Source: a bacterium (GTDB taxonomy: Bacteria; UBP6; UBA1177). Taken from it: 64,000 nucleotides of DNA. Positions 1 to 7,964 of the stretch are shown here, piece by piece; position 1 is the first letter of the stretch; every line of letters begins with the position of its first letter. Below the pieces are notes generated by a model. That model made no database searches, was not told where the DNA came from, and saw nothing but the letters and a program-made list of their open reading frames with translations. The DNA is taken from contig JAFQZM010000037.1 in assembly GCA_017405875.1 (NCBI GenBank), forward strand, positions 1-64,000. The letters are read 5' to 3'. Both the position numbers and the translations under genes were made by a program.

Positions 1-439
1 AACACCTAAATTCTACAGATCCTTTTTTTGATGATTTGTATCATGTGATTGCTAAAATCAAGGCTTACGATTTTCATTATGGATACGAGAAAGAAAACCA
101 ACTCTTGGATAAAATTAAAGCTCATAATGCAGCCATAGATACGCCGAAATCGATTCAATGTGAGCAATCTGTTGTTCCACAAGAGCAAAAATTGCAAACT
201 GAACAAAAAAATTTGGACATTGACAACTATTATCAGAAAGGAAGATTGGACTTCTTAATTTATAGTTTCCATGCTCTCATGTCCAAACCGTTTCCCAATA
301 AACATCTGAATTCTACAGACTCTTTTTTTGATGAGTTTTATACTGCAATCGCAAAAATCAAAGGGTATGATTTCAAGTGTGGACGCGAGAAAGAAAATCA
401 ACTTTTGGAGAAGATTAAAGCTCATAATGCAAGCATAAC
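1..439 (+). repeat. Tandem intragenic duplication (about 140 bp unit, offset about 300 bp)
   Basis: Bases about 1-140 and 300-439 align closely without obvious gaps: both carry aattctacaga, then ctttttttgatga, then gagaaagaaaa and aaagctcataatgca. The encoded modules read NSTDPFFDDLYHVIAKIKAYD and NSTDSFFDEFYTAIAKIKGY. A third, diverged copy (SIYDSYFDSFKKQLKEIEKY) follows at about 730-860. The first two look like a recent duplication. The array may continue upstream of the window. Confidence 0.85.
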
Positions 440-2900
440 ATACTCTGAGTCAATTAACACTAATGTATTCAACAAACAAGAAGCAAAAATCAATTTTTCA
501 CCGTCAGTTAATAAGAAAATGAGTCTTGATGAGTTCATGGACAGTATAGGCGAAAATCCAGCGAAACCATCAGTTGTTAAAAAAGATCCTAAAATTAGCG
601 ATAGTTTGATGATTAACGCGAAAAACACGGAAAAAATAGGAAGCATAGAAAAAACAGAAGATTCCTCTGCATTTTCAATGTCTTTAATTCGGAAATTTCG
701 AGCATCTATTGCTGAACAACTTCCCGATAAATATTTTAGCATATATGATTCTTATTTTGATAGTTTTAAAAAACAATTGAAAGAGATAGAAAAATATTGT
801 GGAAATGACTCAAGTAAAGAAGAATCATATCGACTTGTGAGATCAATAGAATGGCATAATGAATATTTTATAAAAAACCACTTAAACGATCCTATTTTCG
901 ACAAAGTATGCGGTTATTCGCTGGATGAGGAGCAAAGAAGAGCGATTTTGTGCGATTCCAAACATAATTTGGTTGTTGCAGGTGCCGGAACGGGTAAAAC
1001 ACTGACAATATGCGGAAAAATCCAGTATTTACTGGAAAATAATCTGGCAAAAGAAGATGAAATCCTGCTGATGTCTTATTCCAGCGATTCAGTTGATGAT
1101 ATAAGCCGAAAAGTGGCAAAGGTTTCCGCAAATATGAAAGCCAAGACATTCCATTCTTTAGGAAATGAAATTTTAACCAAGCATTATGGGGAGAAAAAAG
1201 CTGTAGAAGATCAAATTCTCTCTCACATAAAAGCATTTCTTGAAGAACGGATTTCTTCTGACAACAAATTTGTTCAGAAGATATTTAAATATTTTTCATG
1301 CTATATTCGTTCAATCACCTTTGATTTTGAGAAAAAAGAAATCAATAAGGAAGAGCAGGATTGGACATTTAAAAAGCCATATAGGACATTGAAAGAAGCT
1401 CTGAAAAATCTCAATAAAGACCCCCAAAACAATGTTACAGCTAAAAAAGAATATGTTCGTAGCGTTCAGGAATTGGTTATAGCCAACTTCTTGTTTGTTA
1501 ACGGCATCGAATACGAGTATGAAAAACCTTATGAAATCAATACTGCAACTTTGGATAGACGCAGATATTGCCCTGATTTTTTCCTTCCTGATTACGGAAT
1601 TTATATAGAGCATTATGGCATAGATAAGGACGGACGAGCTCGTCAATATTCATACAATGAAGAACAAAATTACCTCGCAGGCATAGATTGGAAAAGAAAA
1701 ACGCATCGTGGAAACAATACTGTCTGTATCGAAACCTATTCTTATGAGTTCTCAAACGGAAAGATATTTACCAATTTAAAAAAGAAACTGGAAGAGCAGG
1801 AAGTTGAATTTAAACCATTGACTTCAAAACAGATCAAAGAAACAGTTTTAGACTTATATGAAGAACGTGATTTTTCAAAATTTATGGATGTTTTGGCAAC
1901 ATTCTTAGGACTTTATAAATCAAAATTCAGGGATAATACAAAGTTTGATTCATTTGTATATGGAACAGGTTACGAAAGAAAGAGAGCAACAATATTCCTC
2001 GAAATAGCGAAAGAAATCTATGATTACTATATCTCTCAGCTTAAAGAAAATGATAAAATTGATTTCGATGACATGATATTGCAGTCAACAGATTTTTTGG
2101 ATTTGCCGGAATTTCAGAACAAATACTGTTACAAATATATCCTTGTTGATGAATTTCAGGATATTTCTGAAAGCAGATTTAAGTTTTTGAAAAAATTGGT
2201 GGAACATGGAAATTCAAAACTGATGGTTGTAGGAGATGACTGGCAGTCTATATACAGATTTAACGGTTCCGATATAAATATTTTTGTAGATTTCAATAAA
2301 ACTACTTTCCCGGATGCTACAGTTAACTATATCACGACAACCCACAGAAATTCAGCTGAATTACAGGATATCGCAGGAAAGTTTATTATGAAAAATCCTC
2401 TGCAATTTAAAAAGCAGATCAAATCGGATAAACACCAGCAAGATCCTGTTCGAATAATAACTTACAAAGGCTATGATAATAGTTCGGTAGCATTGGAACA
2501 AGCTCTCCGTGAAATTTCCGGAATCAATTCTTCGGCTGAAATTTTGATATTGGGAAGAACTAATAACGATATCAATAAGAAATTCCAATCAGAAACAAAT
2601 CGGGCTTTTCCGAATTTTAAAATATCTTATAAAACGATTCACGGATCAAAAGGTTTGGAAAGCGATTTTGTCATACTGATCAACGCTGGCAATATTCCGA
2701 ACAAGATGATTGATGATCCGATAATTAACCGATTGCTGGCGACTCCTGAAGGTTTTATGTTCGCGGAAGAAAGACGTTTGTTTTATGTCACTCTGACAAG
2801 AACAAAATCGATAGTTTATATTTTAATGCAAGAGGAAAAACCATCTGTTTTTGTTGGAGAAATAAAGCCAGATTGTTGCGAAATGCATTTCGGTGAATAG
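3..2900 (+). CDS. UvrD/Rep-type (SF1) helicase with nuclease-like insertion; 5' end outside window
   Basis: Superfamily 1 DNA helicase. The frame is open to the window edge, so the true start lies upstream. Motifs seen: Walker A VAGAGTGKT (about residue 325 of the visible part), Walker B ILVDEFQD (about 712), GDDWQSIYRF (about 743), THRNS, HGSKGLESD, and motif VI RRLFYVTLTRTK near the C-terminus. Between motifs Ia and II (about residues 480-580) is an insertion with CPDFFLPDYGIYIEHYG, resembling the restriction-endonuclease-like insertions of some UvrD-like helicases. The N-terminal third has three copies of a roughly 50-residue helical module (FFDEFYTAIAKIKGYDF and relatives), the first two nearly identical at DNA level. 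The gene is AT-rich and sits next to a PARIS-like pair, so a role in phage defence is inferred. Which substrate it unwinds cannot be read. Confidence 0.85.
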   Translation, partial: HLNSTDPFFDDLYHVIAKIKAYDFHYGYEKENQLLDKIKAHNAAIDTPKSIQCEQSVVPQEQKLQTEQKNLDIDNYYQKGRLDFLIYSFHALMSKPFPNKHLNSTDSFFDEFYTAIAKIKGYDFKCGREKENQLLEKIKAHNASITYSESINTNVFNKQEAKINFSPSVNKKMSLDEFMDSIGENPAKPSVVKKDPKISDSLMINAKNTEKIGSIEKTEDSSAFSMSLIRKFRASIAEQLPDKYFSIYDSYFDSFKKQLKEIEKYCGNDSSKEESYRLVRSIEWHNEYFIKNHLNDPIFDKVCGYSLDEEQRRAILCDSKHNLVVAGAGTGKTLTICGKIQYLLENNLAKEDEILLMSYSSDSVDDISRKVAKVSANMKAKTFHSLGNEILTKHYGEKKAVEDQILSHIKAFLEERISSDNKFVQKIFKYFSCYIRSITFDFEKKEINKEEQDWTFKKPYRTLKEALKNLNKDPQNNVTAKKEYVRSVQELVIANFLFVNGIEYEYEKPYEINTATLDRRRYCPDFFLPDYGIYIEHYGIDKDGRARQYSYNEEQNYLAGIDWKRKTHRGNNTVCIETYSYEFSNGKIFTNLKKKLEEQEVEFKPLTSKQIKETVLDLYEERDFSKFMDVLATFLGLYKSKFRDNTKFDSFVYGTGYERKRATIFLEIAKEIYDYYISQLKENDKIDFDDMILQSTDFLDLPEFQNKYCYKYILVDEFQDISESRFKFLKKLVEHGNSKLMVVGDDWQSIYRFNGSDINIFVDFNKTTFPDATVNYITTTHRNSAELQDIAGKFIMKNPLQFKKQIKSDKHQQDPVRIITYKGYDNSSVALEQALREISGINSSAEILILGRTNNDINKKFQSETNRAFPNFKISYKTIHGSKGLESDFVILINAGNIPNKMIDDPIINRLLATPEGFMFAEERRLFYVTLTRTKSIVYILMQEEKPSVFVGEIKPDCCEMHFGE

Positions 2901-3159
2901 ATGAGTGAAATAAATTAAGGGGATTGATTTTGAAAATTTGCAATGGAATCGGTAAATACATTCTAATGATTAGAAACAAGCAACATTCTTATAATTTTTC
3001 TATGTCATCCGAAACGCCATATCGAATACTTTTATGACCGTTATTTTAAATAATTGTAATCAAAAGCACTCCAATTATAATATTTAGATTGTTGATTTTT
3101 TAGATAGCAGGGAAAAGCAATGAAAATGTTCTGTGAATATAAACAATAGGAGGATGTAT
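2901..3159. other. AT-rich intergenic region with promoter for the ariA-ariB pair
   Basis: There is no convincing gene here; the only open frames are a five-codon ORF right after the helicase stop and a 35-codon ORF without good start signals. A plausible promoter is TTGTAA (3054-3059), a 16-base spacer, then TATAAT (3076-3081), about 80 bases upstream of ariA. This suggests that the ATPase/DUF4435 pair is transcribed separately from the helicase. Confidence 0.45.
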
Positions 3160-4473
3160 ATGTTAAAATCATTAGAAATAACAAAACTTTTCAGACGCTT
3201 TGATTATAATTTATCTTTCAAAGCAGAAGGCATTATGATTATAACAGGTCCAAACGGATATGGAAAATCAACTATTTTGCGAATTCTCAACAATCTATGC
3301 AATGATAGTTTTGAAAAAGTACTTTCCTATTCATTTGAGACGCTGACAATAGTTTGCGAAAATGACAATGGTGAACCTCGCCTTAAAATCACAAAGGATG
3401 AAAATGAATTTAAGATTAATGACTATGCATTTCCATATCCTAAAAATAATCTTAGTAGAAGGCTTGATTTCTCTTCATTCATGGGGCAAATAACAATCAA
3501 TGACTTGTCAGAACATTGGAATTTTTTTAGGGAAGATACTGTTGAACAAAGATTTGTATCTTCAATTCTAGATACATTATCGGAAAAAAGGCTATCTTCA
3601 AATAAATTTCAAAGTGAAAGGAAAAAACTAAATACAGCAATGGGATTAATTAAAGACATTCAAAAAAGCATCGGCAATGTCCACTTTATTCAAGAGCAGA
3701 GGCTGATTGAAAAGAGAATGATTCCTGAAGATGAACAAAGATCTAGTCGTTCTAGAGTAAAATATGTTACCGTTATTAATGAAAATTCTGAAAAGCTCAA
3801 AGCCGAATTGGCAGAAATAATGAAAAAACATTCTTCATTATCCAGTAATCTTGATAGCACTTATATTAAGCGACTGTTTGAAACTAATAAAAACAAGCAA
3901 CTTCCAGCTGATATACTTGCCGGACTGAAAGAAATACAAGGTAAACAAGAGAAACTTCAAAAATACGGATTGGCAAAAATTCAAGATGCTTTAAATATGG
4001 ATAATTTGGCTGAAGATAAATTGCAAAGATTTGGCATAGAATTGTCTATTTATCTTGGAGATGCCAACAAGAAATACGAAGTCTTTGAATCAATAATCAA
4101 TAAATTGGACATATATGAGAGAATTGTTAACGAAAAGCTCACTTTCAAGAAAATGAAGCTTTCAAGTACTGACGGGATAGTCGTTGAAACGGATGATGGA
4201 AAGCCATTATCTCTAAATGATCTTTCTTCTGGAGAGCAAGAAATATTAGTGTTATTTTATAAATTAATTTTTGAATCGGATGTCAACCTTCTCCTAATAG
4301 ATGAACCTGAAATTTCATTGCACATTGCATGGCAAAAAGAACTAATGGAAAACCTTAAGAGTGTGGTAGATCTTAAAGAAAATATCCGGGTTGTGGTTGC
4401 TACTCATTCCCCTCAAATTATAACAAACAACTGGAATCTTCAGATTGATTTGGGAGAATTGTATAATGGTTAA
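3160..4473 (+). CDS. ariA: AriA-like ABC/AAA ATPase of a PARIS anti-phage system
   Basis: RecF/OLD-type ABC ATPase of 437 residues. Visible motifs are Walker A GPNGYGKST (about residue 31), VHFIQEQRL, the ABC signature LSSGEQE, Walker B LLLIDEPEISLH and the switch histidine in VVATHSPQI. Its partner is DUF4435, the pairing that defines PARIS, in which AriA holds AriB inactive until a phage anti-restriction protein is sensed. An upstream GTG (3133) would lengthen the protein, but AGGAGG at 3148-3153 is correctly spaced for ATG 3160. It overlaps ariB by 8 bases, implying translational coupling. AT-rich composition fits a transferred defence gene. Assignment rests on motifs plus gene pairing; another OLD-like ATPase/TOPRIM system is possible. 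Confidence 0.75.
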   Translation: MLKSLEITKLFRRFDYNLSFKAEGIMIITGPNGYGKSTILRILNNLCNDSFEKVLSYSFETLTIVCENDNGEPRLKITKDENEFKINDYAFPYPKNNLSRRLDFSSFMGQITINDLSEHWNFFREDTVEQRFVSSILDTLSEKRLSSNKFQSERKKLNTAMGLIKDIQKSIGNVHFIQEQRLIEKRMIPEDEQRSSRSRVKYVTVINENSEKLKAELAEIMKKHSSLSSNLDSTYIKRLFETNKNKQLPADILAGLKEIQGKQEKLQKYGLAKIQDALNMDNLAEDKLQRFGIELSIYLGDANKKYEVFESIINKLDIYERIVNEKLTFKKMKLSSTDGIVVETDDGKPLSLNDLSSGEQEILVLFYKLIFESDVNLLLIDEPEISLHIAWQKELMENLKSVVDLKENIRVVVATHSPQIITNNWNLQIDLGELYNG

Positions 4474-5284
4474 TTCTATTAGAGATTCACTTGACGAAAA
4501 CGACATAATTTCTGAAATTAAGTTAAAACTGAGTCAAGACAAAAAAAAAGTGTTTGTGGTAGTTGAAGGCGAAGATGATAAAAAGCTGTTTCTTCCTTTG
4601 CTTTCTGCAAATTCTGAAATATTGCAGTCCTACTCAAGCAGTATTGGAGTTAACAAAATAGTTCAATATTATTTTAAGGATAAAAGGGTAATTGGGATTC
4701 GAGATAAAGATTATTTCCAGAAACCAATAAATGAACAATGCTTTTTTTGTGATTATTCTTGCGCGGAAATGATGATTATTTCGGTGGATACTTGTTTTGA
4801 AAGGCTGTATTGTAACTGCTACAAAGGCGAAATGAGTAGTAATAAATTAAGAATTCATTGTCTCGAGCGATTGGAAAAACTAAGTAAACTTCGCAAGCTA
4901 AGCTTTATTAATGATTGGGGTGTTGAATTTGAGAAAACTAAACCTGGCAAGTTTTATCAAGAAAGCATTGATAACATGAATAACGCAATAATAGCTGATT
5001 TGAACATTAGGAATCCCCAAAGTCCAATTGATGCTGAAAGAGTAAGAATGTGTGAAGAACTCCCCAAATGTTCTGAACTGGCAGATTACCTATTGATAAC
5101 CAACGGTCATGATTTCATTAATTTGTTTTGCAATATTGTAACAACAAAACATCATCAAGTTGCAATAGATAAAATTGAGACAACTCTGAGAGCAACTTTT
5201 GGGAAAAATGAATTTAGTAGTACAAAGTTATATAAACAATTGCTTGATTATCAGAACGAAAATAACATAACTATTGTTCAGTAA
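4466..5284 (+). CDS. ariB: AriB-like DUF4435 (TOPRIM-type) effector nuclease of PARIS
   Basis: A 272-residue DUF4435 protein. The TOPRIM-like core is visible as FVVVEGEDDKKLF (conserved Glu and Asp pair), then IGIRDKDY, then DYSCAEMM, with the C-terminal signatures NGHDFINLF and TKLYKQLL. In studied PARIS systems AriB is the effector, released from AriA and cutting tRNA to abort infection. ATG 4466 is preceded by GGGAGA and overlaps the ariA stop; a TTG at 4445 in the same frame lacks a matching ribosome site. Composition stays AT-rich to the stop codon and then changes, so this is the right edge of the island. Specificity (which tRNA) cannot be judged from sequence alone. Confidence 0.75.
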   Translation: MVNSIRDSLDENDIISEIKLKLSQDKKKVFVVVEGEDDKKLFLPLLSANSEILQSYSSSIGVNKIVQYYFKDKRVIGIRDKDYFQKPINEQCFFCDYSCAEMMIISVDTCFERLYCNCYKGEMSSNKLRIHCLERLEKLSKLRKLSFINDWGVEFEKTKPGKFYQESIDNMNNAIIADLNIRNPQSPIDAERVRMCEELPKCSELADYLLITNGHDFINLFCNIVTTKHHQVAIDKIETTLRATFGKNEFSSTKLYKQLLDYQNENNITIVQ

Positions 5285-5290
5285 AGTGCC

Positions 5291-5398
5291 GTGAAAAAAG
5301 TTTTTCGTGCTTTGAAGTCACAAAACTTTATCCGTCGTGTTGAACCCGATAAAGGTGATCGTTTGGAGATTGTAATTAAAGAAAACGAGGCAAAATAG
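5291..5398 (+). pseudogene. Short ORF, probable gene remnant after ariB
   Basis: A 35-codon open frame from GTG 5291, starting VKKVFRALKSQNF, six bases after the ariB stop. There is no recognisable ribosome site and no known family. The positively charged start and abrupt ends suggest the 3' tail of a larger gene left by rearrangement at the island edge. It could be a real small protein; confidence is low. Confidence 0.25.
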
Positions 5399-5401
5399 AC
5401 C

Positions 5402-5666
5402 ATGTCAGACATATTTCCAAATGTCGATTTTTTCAATTTTCCACGCACCGTGTGTAAAAATTGTGGTGACACTGTCGCAACAATTGACATGGTCGCAATG
5501 CCTCCGCTCACTGAAATCAAATCCGGCGCATTCACCCTTGAATTTAAGCGGGAACTTCCACAGGATGAAGTATATGCACACATATAAAGAAGATATGCCC
5601 AACGAACCGGACAAATGGTATTGGCAGGAACGCGGCACTGCTGATCTGTATTGGATGTCATTTTAG
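5402..5666 (+). pseudogene. Frameshifted small gene of unknown function
   Basis: Frame one runs from ATG 5402 for 61 codons (MSDIFPNVDFFNF to DEVYAHI). A second frame overlapping its end continues HTYKEDMPNEPDKWYWQERG and stops at 5666. Reading through a single-base shift near 5575-5582 would give one protein of about 87 residues containing a CKNCG zinc-ribbon-like pair. I do not recognise the family. The composition is much richer in G+C than ariB. A frameshifted remnant fits best; two overlapping small genes is the alternative. Confidence 0.35.
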
Positions 5667-5731
5667 AACCTATAAAGAAATAGGCCGCGCGACTGAATGT
5701 TCTAGCCGCTATTTGCAGTCGGTCGAATAGG

Positions 5732-5869
5732 TTATATCGGTCGGGGTGCCGTTGAAGCCGCTTTTTGTCCGTTGATATCAATCGGAGCAATGCTTTTGAT
5801 GCTGTTTTCACAACCGATCAATAAAACAAATACACAAGCAAACAAAGCAGAAACCTTAAAAACTTTCAT
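5732..5869 (-). CDS. Very small lipoprotein (45 residues), lysis-protein-like in form
   Basis: On the minus strand, GGAGG followed by six bases and ATG opens a 45-residue frame: a signal peptide ending in the lipobox LLIGC, then about 25 polar residues rich in Ser, Ala and Pro. A strong ribosome site and a complete lipobox make expression likely. Size and layout resemble colicin-type lysis lipoproteins and entericidin-type peptides, but there is no sequence match I can name and no bacteriocin gene nearby. It could equally be a truncated lipoprotein gene left beside the island. Confidence 0.45.
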   Translation of the reverse strand: MKVFKVSALFACVFVLLIGCENSIKSIAPIDINGQKAASTAPRPI

Positions 5870-6079
5870 GAGTGCCTCCAAAAAAACAAACAATAAAAAA
5901 ACAGGTAACTAAAACAATCAATATTCCTTGGTTTTTTGTTAATAATTTCAGCTTGTTAGCTGGTTGAGCATGGATGCGCCGCGGTGCCGGATAAAAGTTT
6001 GACGCCGTATCAACTTCAATGTAGCTTTCTGCCGTTATGATGTCGCAATGTGAAGGAGTATGATAGTTGGAGGTGAGCA

Positions 6080-6652
6080 ATGAAAAATGGAGTTAAAACC
6101 ATTGAAACAGAAAGATTGATTCTGCGTCCGTTTGTTTTAAGTGACGCGGCGGATGTGTACGAATATCTGAAAGAACCAGCTGTAAATTGTTTCGCCAGTA
6201 TGAAGTTGAATTCGCTGAAAGAGGCTGAGAACGAAATGAAAAAGCGTGTCGGCGAGACGGAATATTACTTTGCTATCGTTCTGAAAGAAAACGGCAGAGT
6301 CATCGGCGAGATCTTTGCCTGCCCGGAAAGCGACGAGCCGCATGAGGATAAAGATTCGCCACGGGATACATTCAGTCCTTGCTGGATGCTTAACCTGAAC
6401 TACGCCGGAAAGGGTTACGCTTATGAAGCAGCAAGGGCTTTTTTTGACTATCTCTTCAATGAAAAAGGTGCAAGGCGAATATATGCCTATACCGAGGATT
6501 ACAATGTCCCGAGCCAGAAACTCTGCGAAAAGCTCGGTATGCGCCGCGAAGGGCTGTTTTTGGAGTTTATCTCATTCGTAAACAATCCGGACGGTACGCC
6601 GAGATATGAAAACACATATCAATACGCCATTTTGAAAAAAGAATGGAAATGA
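6080..6652 (+). CDS. GNAT family N-acetyltransferase (RimJ/RimL type)
   Basis: Acetyl-CoA-dependent acetyltransferase of 190 residues. It starts with the usual ETERLILRPF strand, has the substrate helix AADVYEYL, and the acetyl-CoA loop region appears as LNYAGKGYAYEAARAF, followed by GARRIYAYTEDYNVPSQKLCEKLGM, typical of the RimJ/RimL subgroup. GGAGG sits just ahead of ATG 6080. The natural substrate is unknown; relatives modify ribosomal proteins or small amines. It is monocistronic: the palindrome array begins 13 bases after its stop and serves the next gene. Confidence 0.85.
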   Translation: MKNGVKTIETERLILRPFVLSDAADVYEYLKEPAVNCFASMKLNSLKEAENEMKKRVGETEYYFAIVLKENGRVIGEIFACPESDEPHEDKDSPRDTFSPCWMLNLNYAGKGYAYEAARAFFDYLFNEKGARRIYAYTEDYNVPSQKLCEKLGMRREGLFLEFISFVNNPDGTPRYENTYQYAILKKEWK

Positions 6653-6665
6653 AAGTGTAAAAACC

Positions 6666-6728
6666 TGACACGGTGTCAAAATAAAAACTTGACACGGTGT
6701 CATTTTTATTTATTCTGACGCTGTGACG
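6666..6728 (+). promoter_or_regulatory. Palindromic operator array with embedded promoter, upstream of alcohol dehydrogenase
   Basis: Two exact copies of TGACACGGTGTCA lie at 6666-6678 and 6690-6702, and a degenerate copy (TGACGCTGTGACG) at 6716-6728. A promoter is embedded: TTGACA at 6689-6694, a 16-base spacer, TATTCT at 6711-6716. Operator 2 covers the -35 and operator 3 touches the -10, so a bound protein would block RNA polymerase. After operator 3 comes gataatgttcgtttt, a tail shared with other copies. Likely controls 6763-9284. Confidence 0.75.
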
Positions 6729-6762
6729 TGATAATGTTCGTTTTAACTAAAAGGAGGCTTTT

Positions 6763-7929
6763 ATGAACGGAAACTTTGTTTATTCAAACCCTACAAGGCT
6801 TTATTTCGGTGACAAATCTCTTGATTTCCTGAAAGACGAGCTTGCCAAATACGGCAGAAAAATCATGCTGAGTTACGGCGGCGGTTCTATCAAAAAGAAC
6901 GGGATTTACGATGCTGTCATGGAAATTCTCAAAAGCTCAGGCAAGGAGGTTTTCGAGGACCCCGGTGTTATGCCGAATCCGACGGTCGAAAAGCTGCTCG
7001 AAGGGTGCAGGATCGCACGCGAAAACGATGTCGATTTCATTCTTGCGGTAGGCGGCGGCTCTGTTGTCGACTATGCAAAAGGCGTTGCTGTGTCGGCATG
7101 GTATGACGGCGACCCGTGGGAAAAATACTATCTTAAAATGGAAAATCCGGCAAACAGGATCCTTCCTCTGGGATGCGTTCTTACGATGGTCGGAACAGGG
7201 AGCGAAATGAACGGCGGATCGGTCATCACGAACCACGAGCAGAAACTCAAAATCGGCCATGTTTTCGGCGAGGAACTCTACCCGAAATTCGCGATTTTAA
7301 ACCCGAAATACACTTTCTCGATCCCGAAAAAGCAGATGATCGCCGGATTTTTCGATATAATGTCGCACATAATGGAGCAGTATTTCTCTGGCGACGACGA
7401 CAACACTTCCGACTATATCGCAGAAGGTCTCATGCGCTCGCTCATCCACTCATCACGCATCGCTGTCAAAAATCCCGAGGATTACGAGGCGAGAAGCAAC
7501 ATCATGTGGATCGCGACATGGGCGCTCAACACCCTCATCGGAAAAGGAAAACCGCAGGACTGGATGGTCCACATGATCGGCCAATCGATAGGAGCTTTCA
7601 CCGATGCGACTCACGGAATGACTCTTTCGGGCGTATCGCTTCCTTACTACCGCGTTTCCATGAAAGATGCGCCGTGGAAATTCGCCCGTTTCGCGAAAAA
7701 TGTCTGGGATGTTGACTGCGCAGGCAAAAGCGAGGAGAAAATCGCGGAAGAAGGACTTCAGGCTATGGAAAATTGGATGAAGGAACTCGGTCTCTGCCTT
7801 CATATTGCGGAACTCGGCGTTACGGAAGATATGTTCGAAGGAATCGCTAAAGGGACTTTCCTCATCAATTCAGGCTATCACAAGTTCACGAAAGATGAAA
7901 TCGTTCAGATTCTGAAAGAAAGTATGTGA
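6763..7929 (+). CDS. Iron-containing alcohol dehydrogenase (butanol dehydrogenase/YqhD type)
   Basis: Group III metal-dependent alcohol/aldehyde oxidoreductase of 388 residues, normal length. The nucleotide site appears as LAVGGGSVVDYAKG; metal ligands fit the Asp and His of AGFFDIMSHIMEQ and the two His in VHMIGQSIGAFTDATHGM. The family reduces aldehydes with NADPH in the cytoplasm. AAGGAGG precedes ATG 6763. The exported AKR lipoprotein gene follows 35 bases later without its own palindrome, so the two are probably one operon under the 6666-6728 array. Substrate is unknown. Confidence 0.92.
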   Translation: MNGNFVYSNPTRLYFGDKSLDFLKDELAKYGRKIMLSYGGGSIKKNGIYDAVMEILKSSGKEVFEDPGVMPNPTVEKLLEGCRIARENDVDFILAVGGGSVVDYAKGVAVSAWYDGDPWEKYYLKMENPANRILPLGCVLTMVGTGSEMNGGSVITNHEQKLKIGHVFGEELYPKFAILNPKYTFSIPKKQMIAGFFDIMSHIMEQYFSGDDDNTSDYIAEGLMRSLIHSSRIAVKNPEDYEARSNIMWIATWALNTLIGKGKPQDWMVHMIGQSIGAFTDATHGMTLSGVSLPYYRVSMKDAPWKFARFAKNVWDVDCAGKSEEKIAEEGLQAMENWMKELGLCLHIAELGVTEDMFEGIAKGTFLINSGYHKFTKDEIVQILKESM

Positions 7930-7964
7930 TAAACCGGAAGAGTGTTCGTTCAATGGAGGGTTTT

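Noticed and set aside
2930-3038. 35-codon frame between the helicase and ariA
   Set aside because: TTG start, no ribosome site of quality and no recognisable sequence.
7173-7715. 180-codon frame overlapping the alcohol dehydrogenase
   Set aside because: Same-strand shadow in another frame, rich in Arg and His, without domain.
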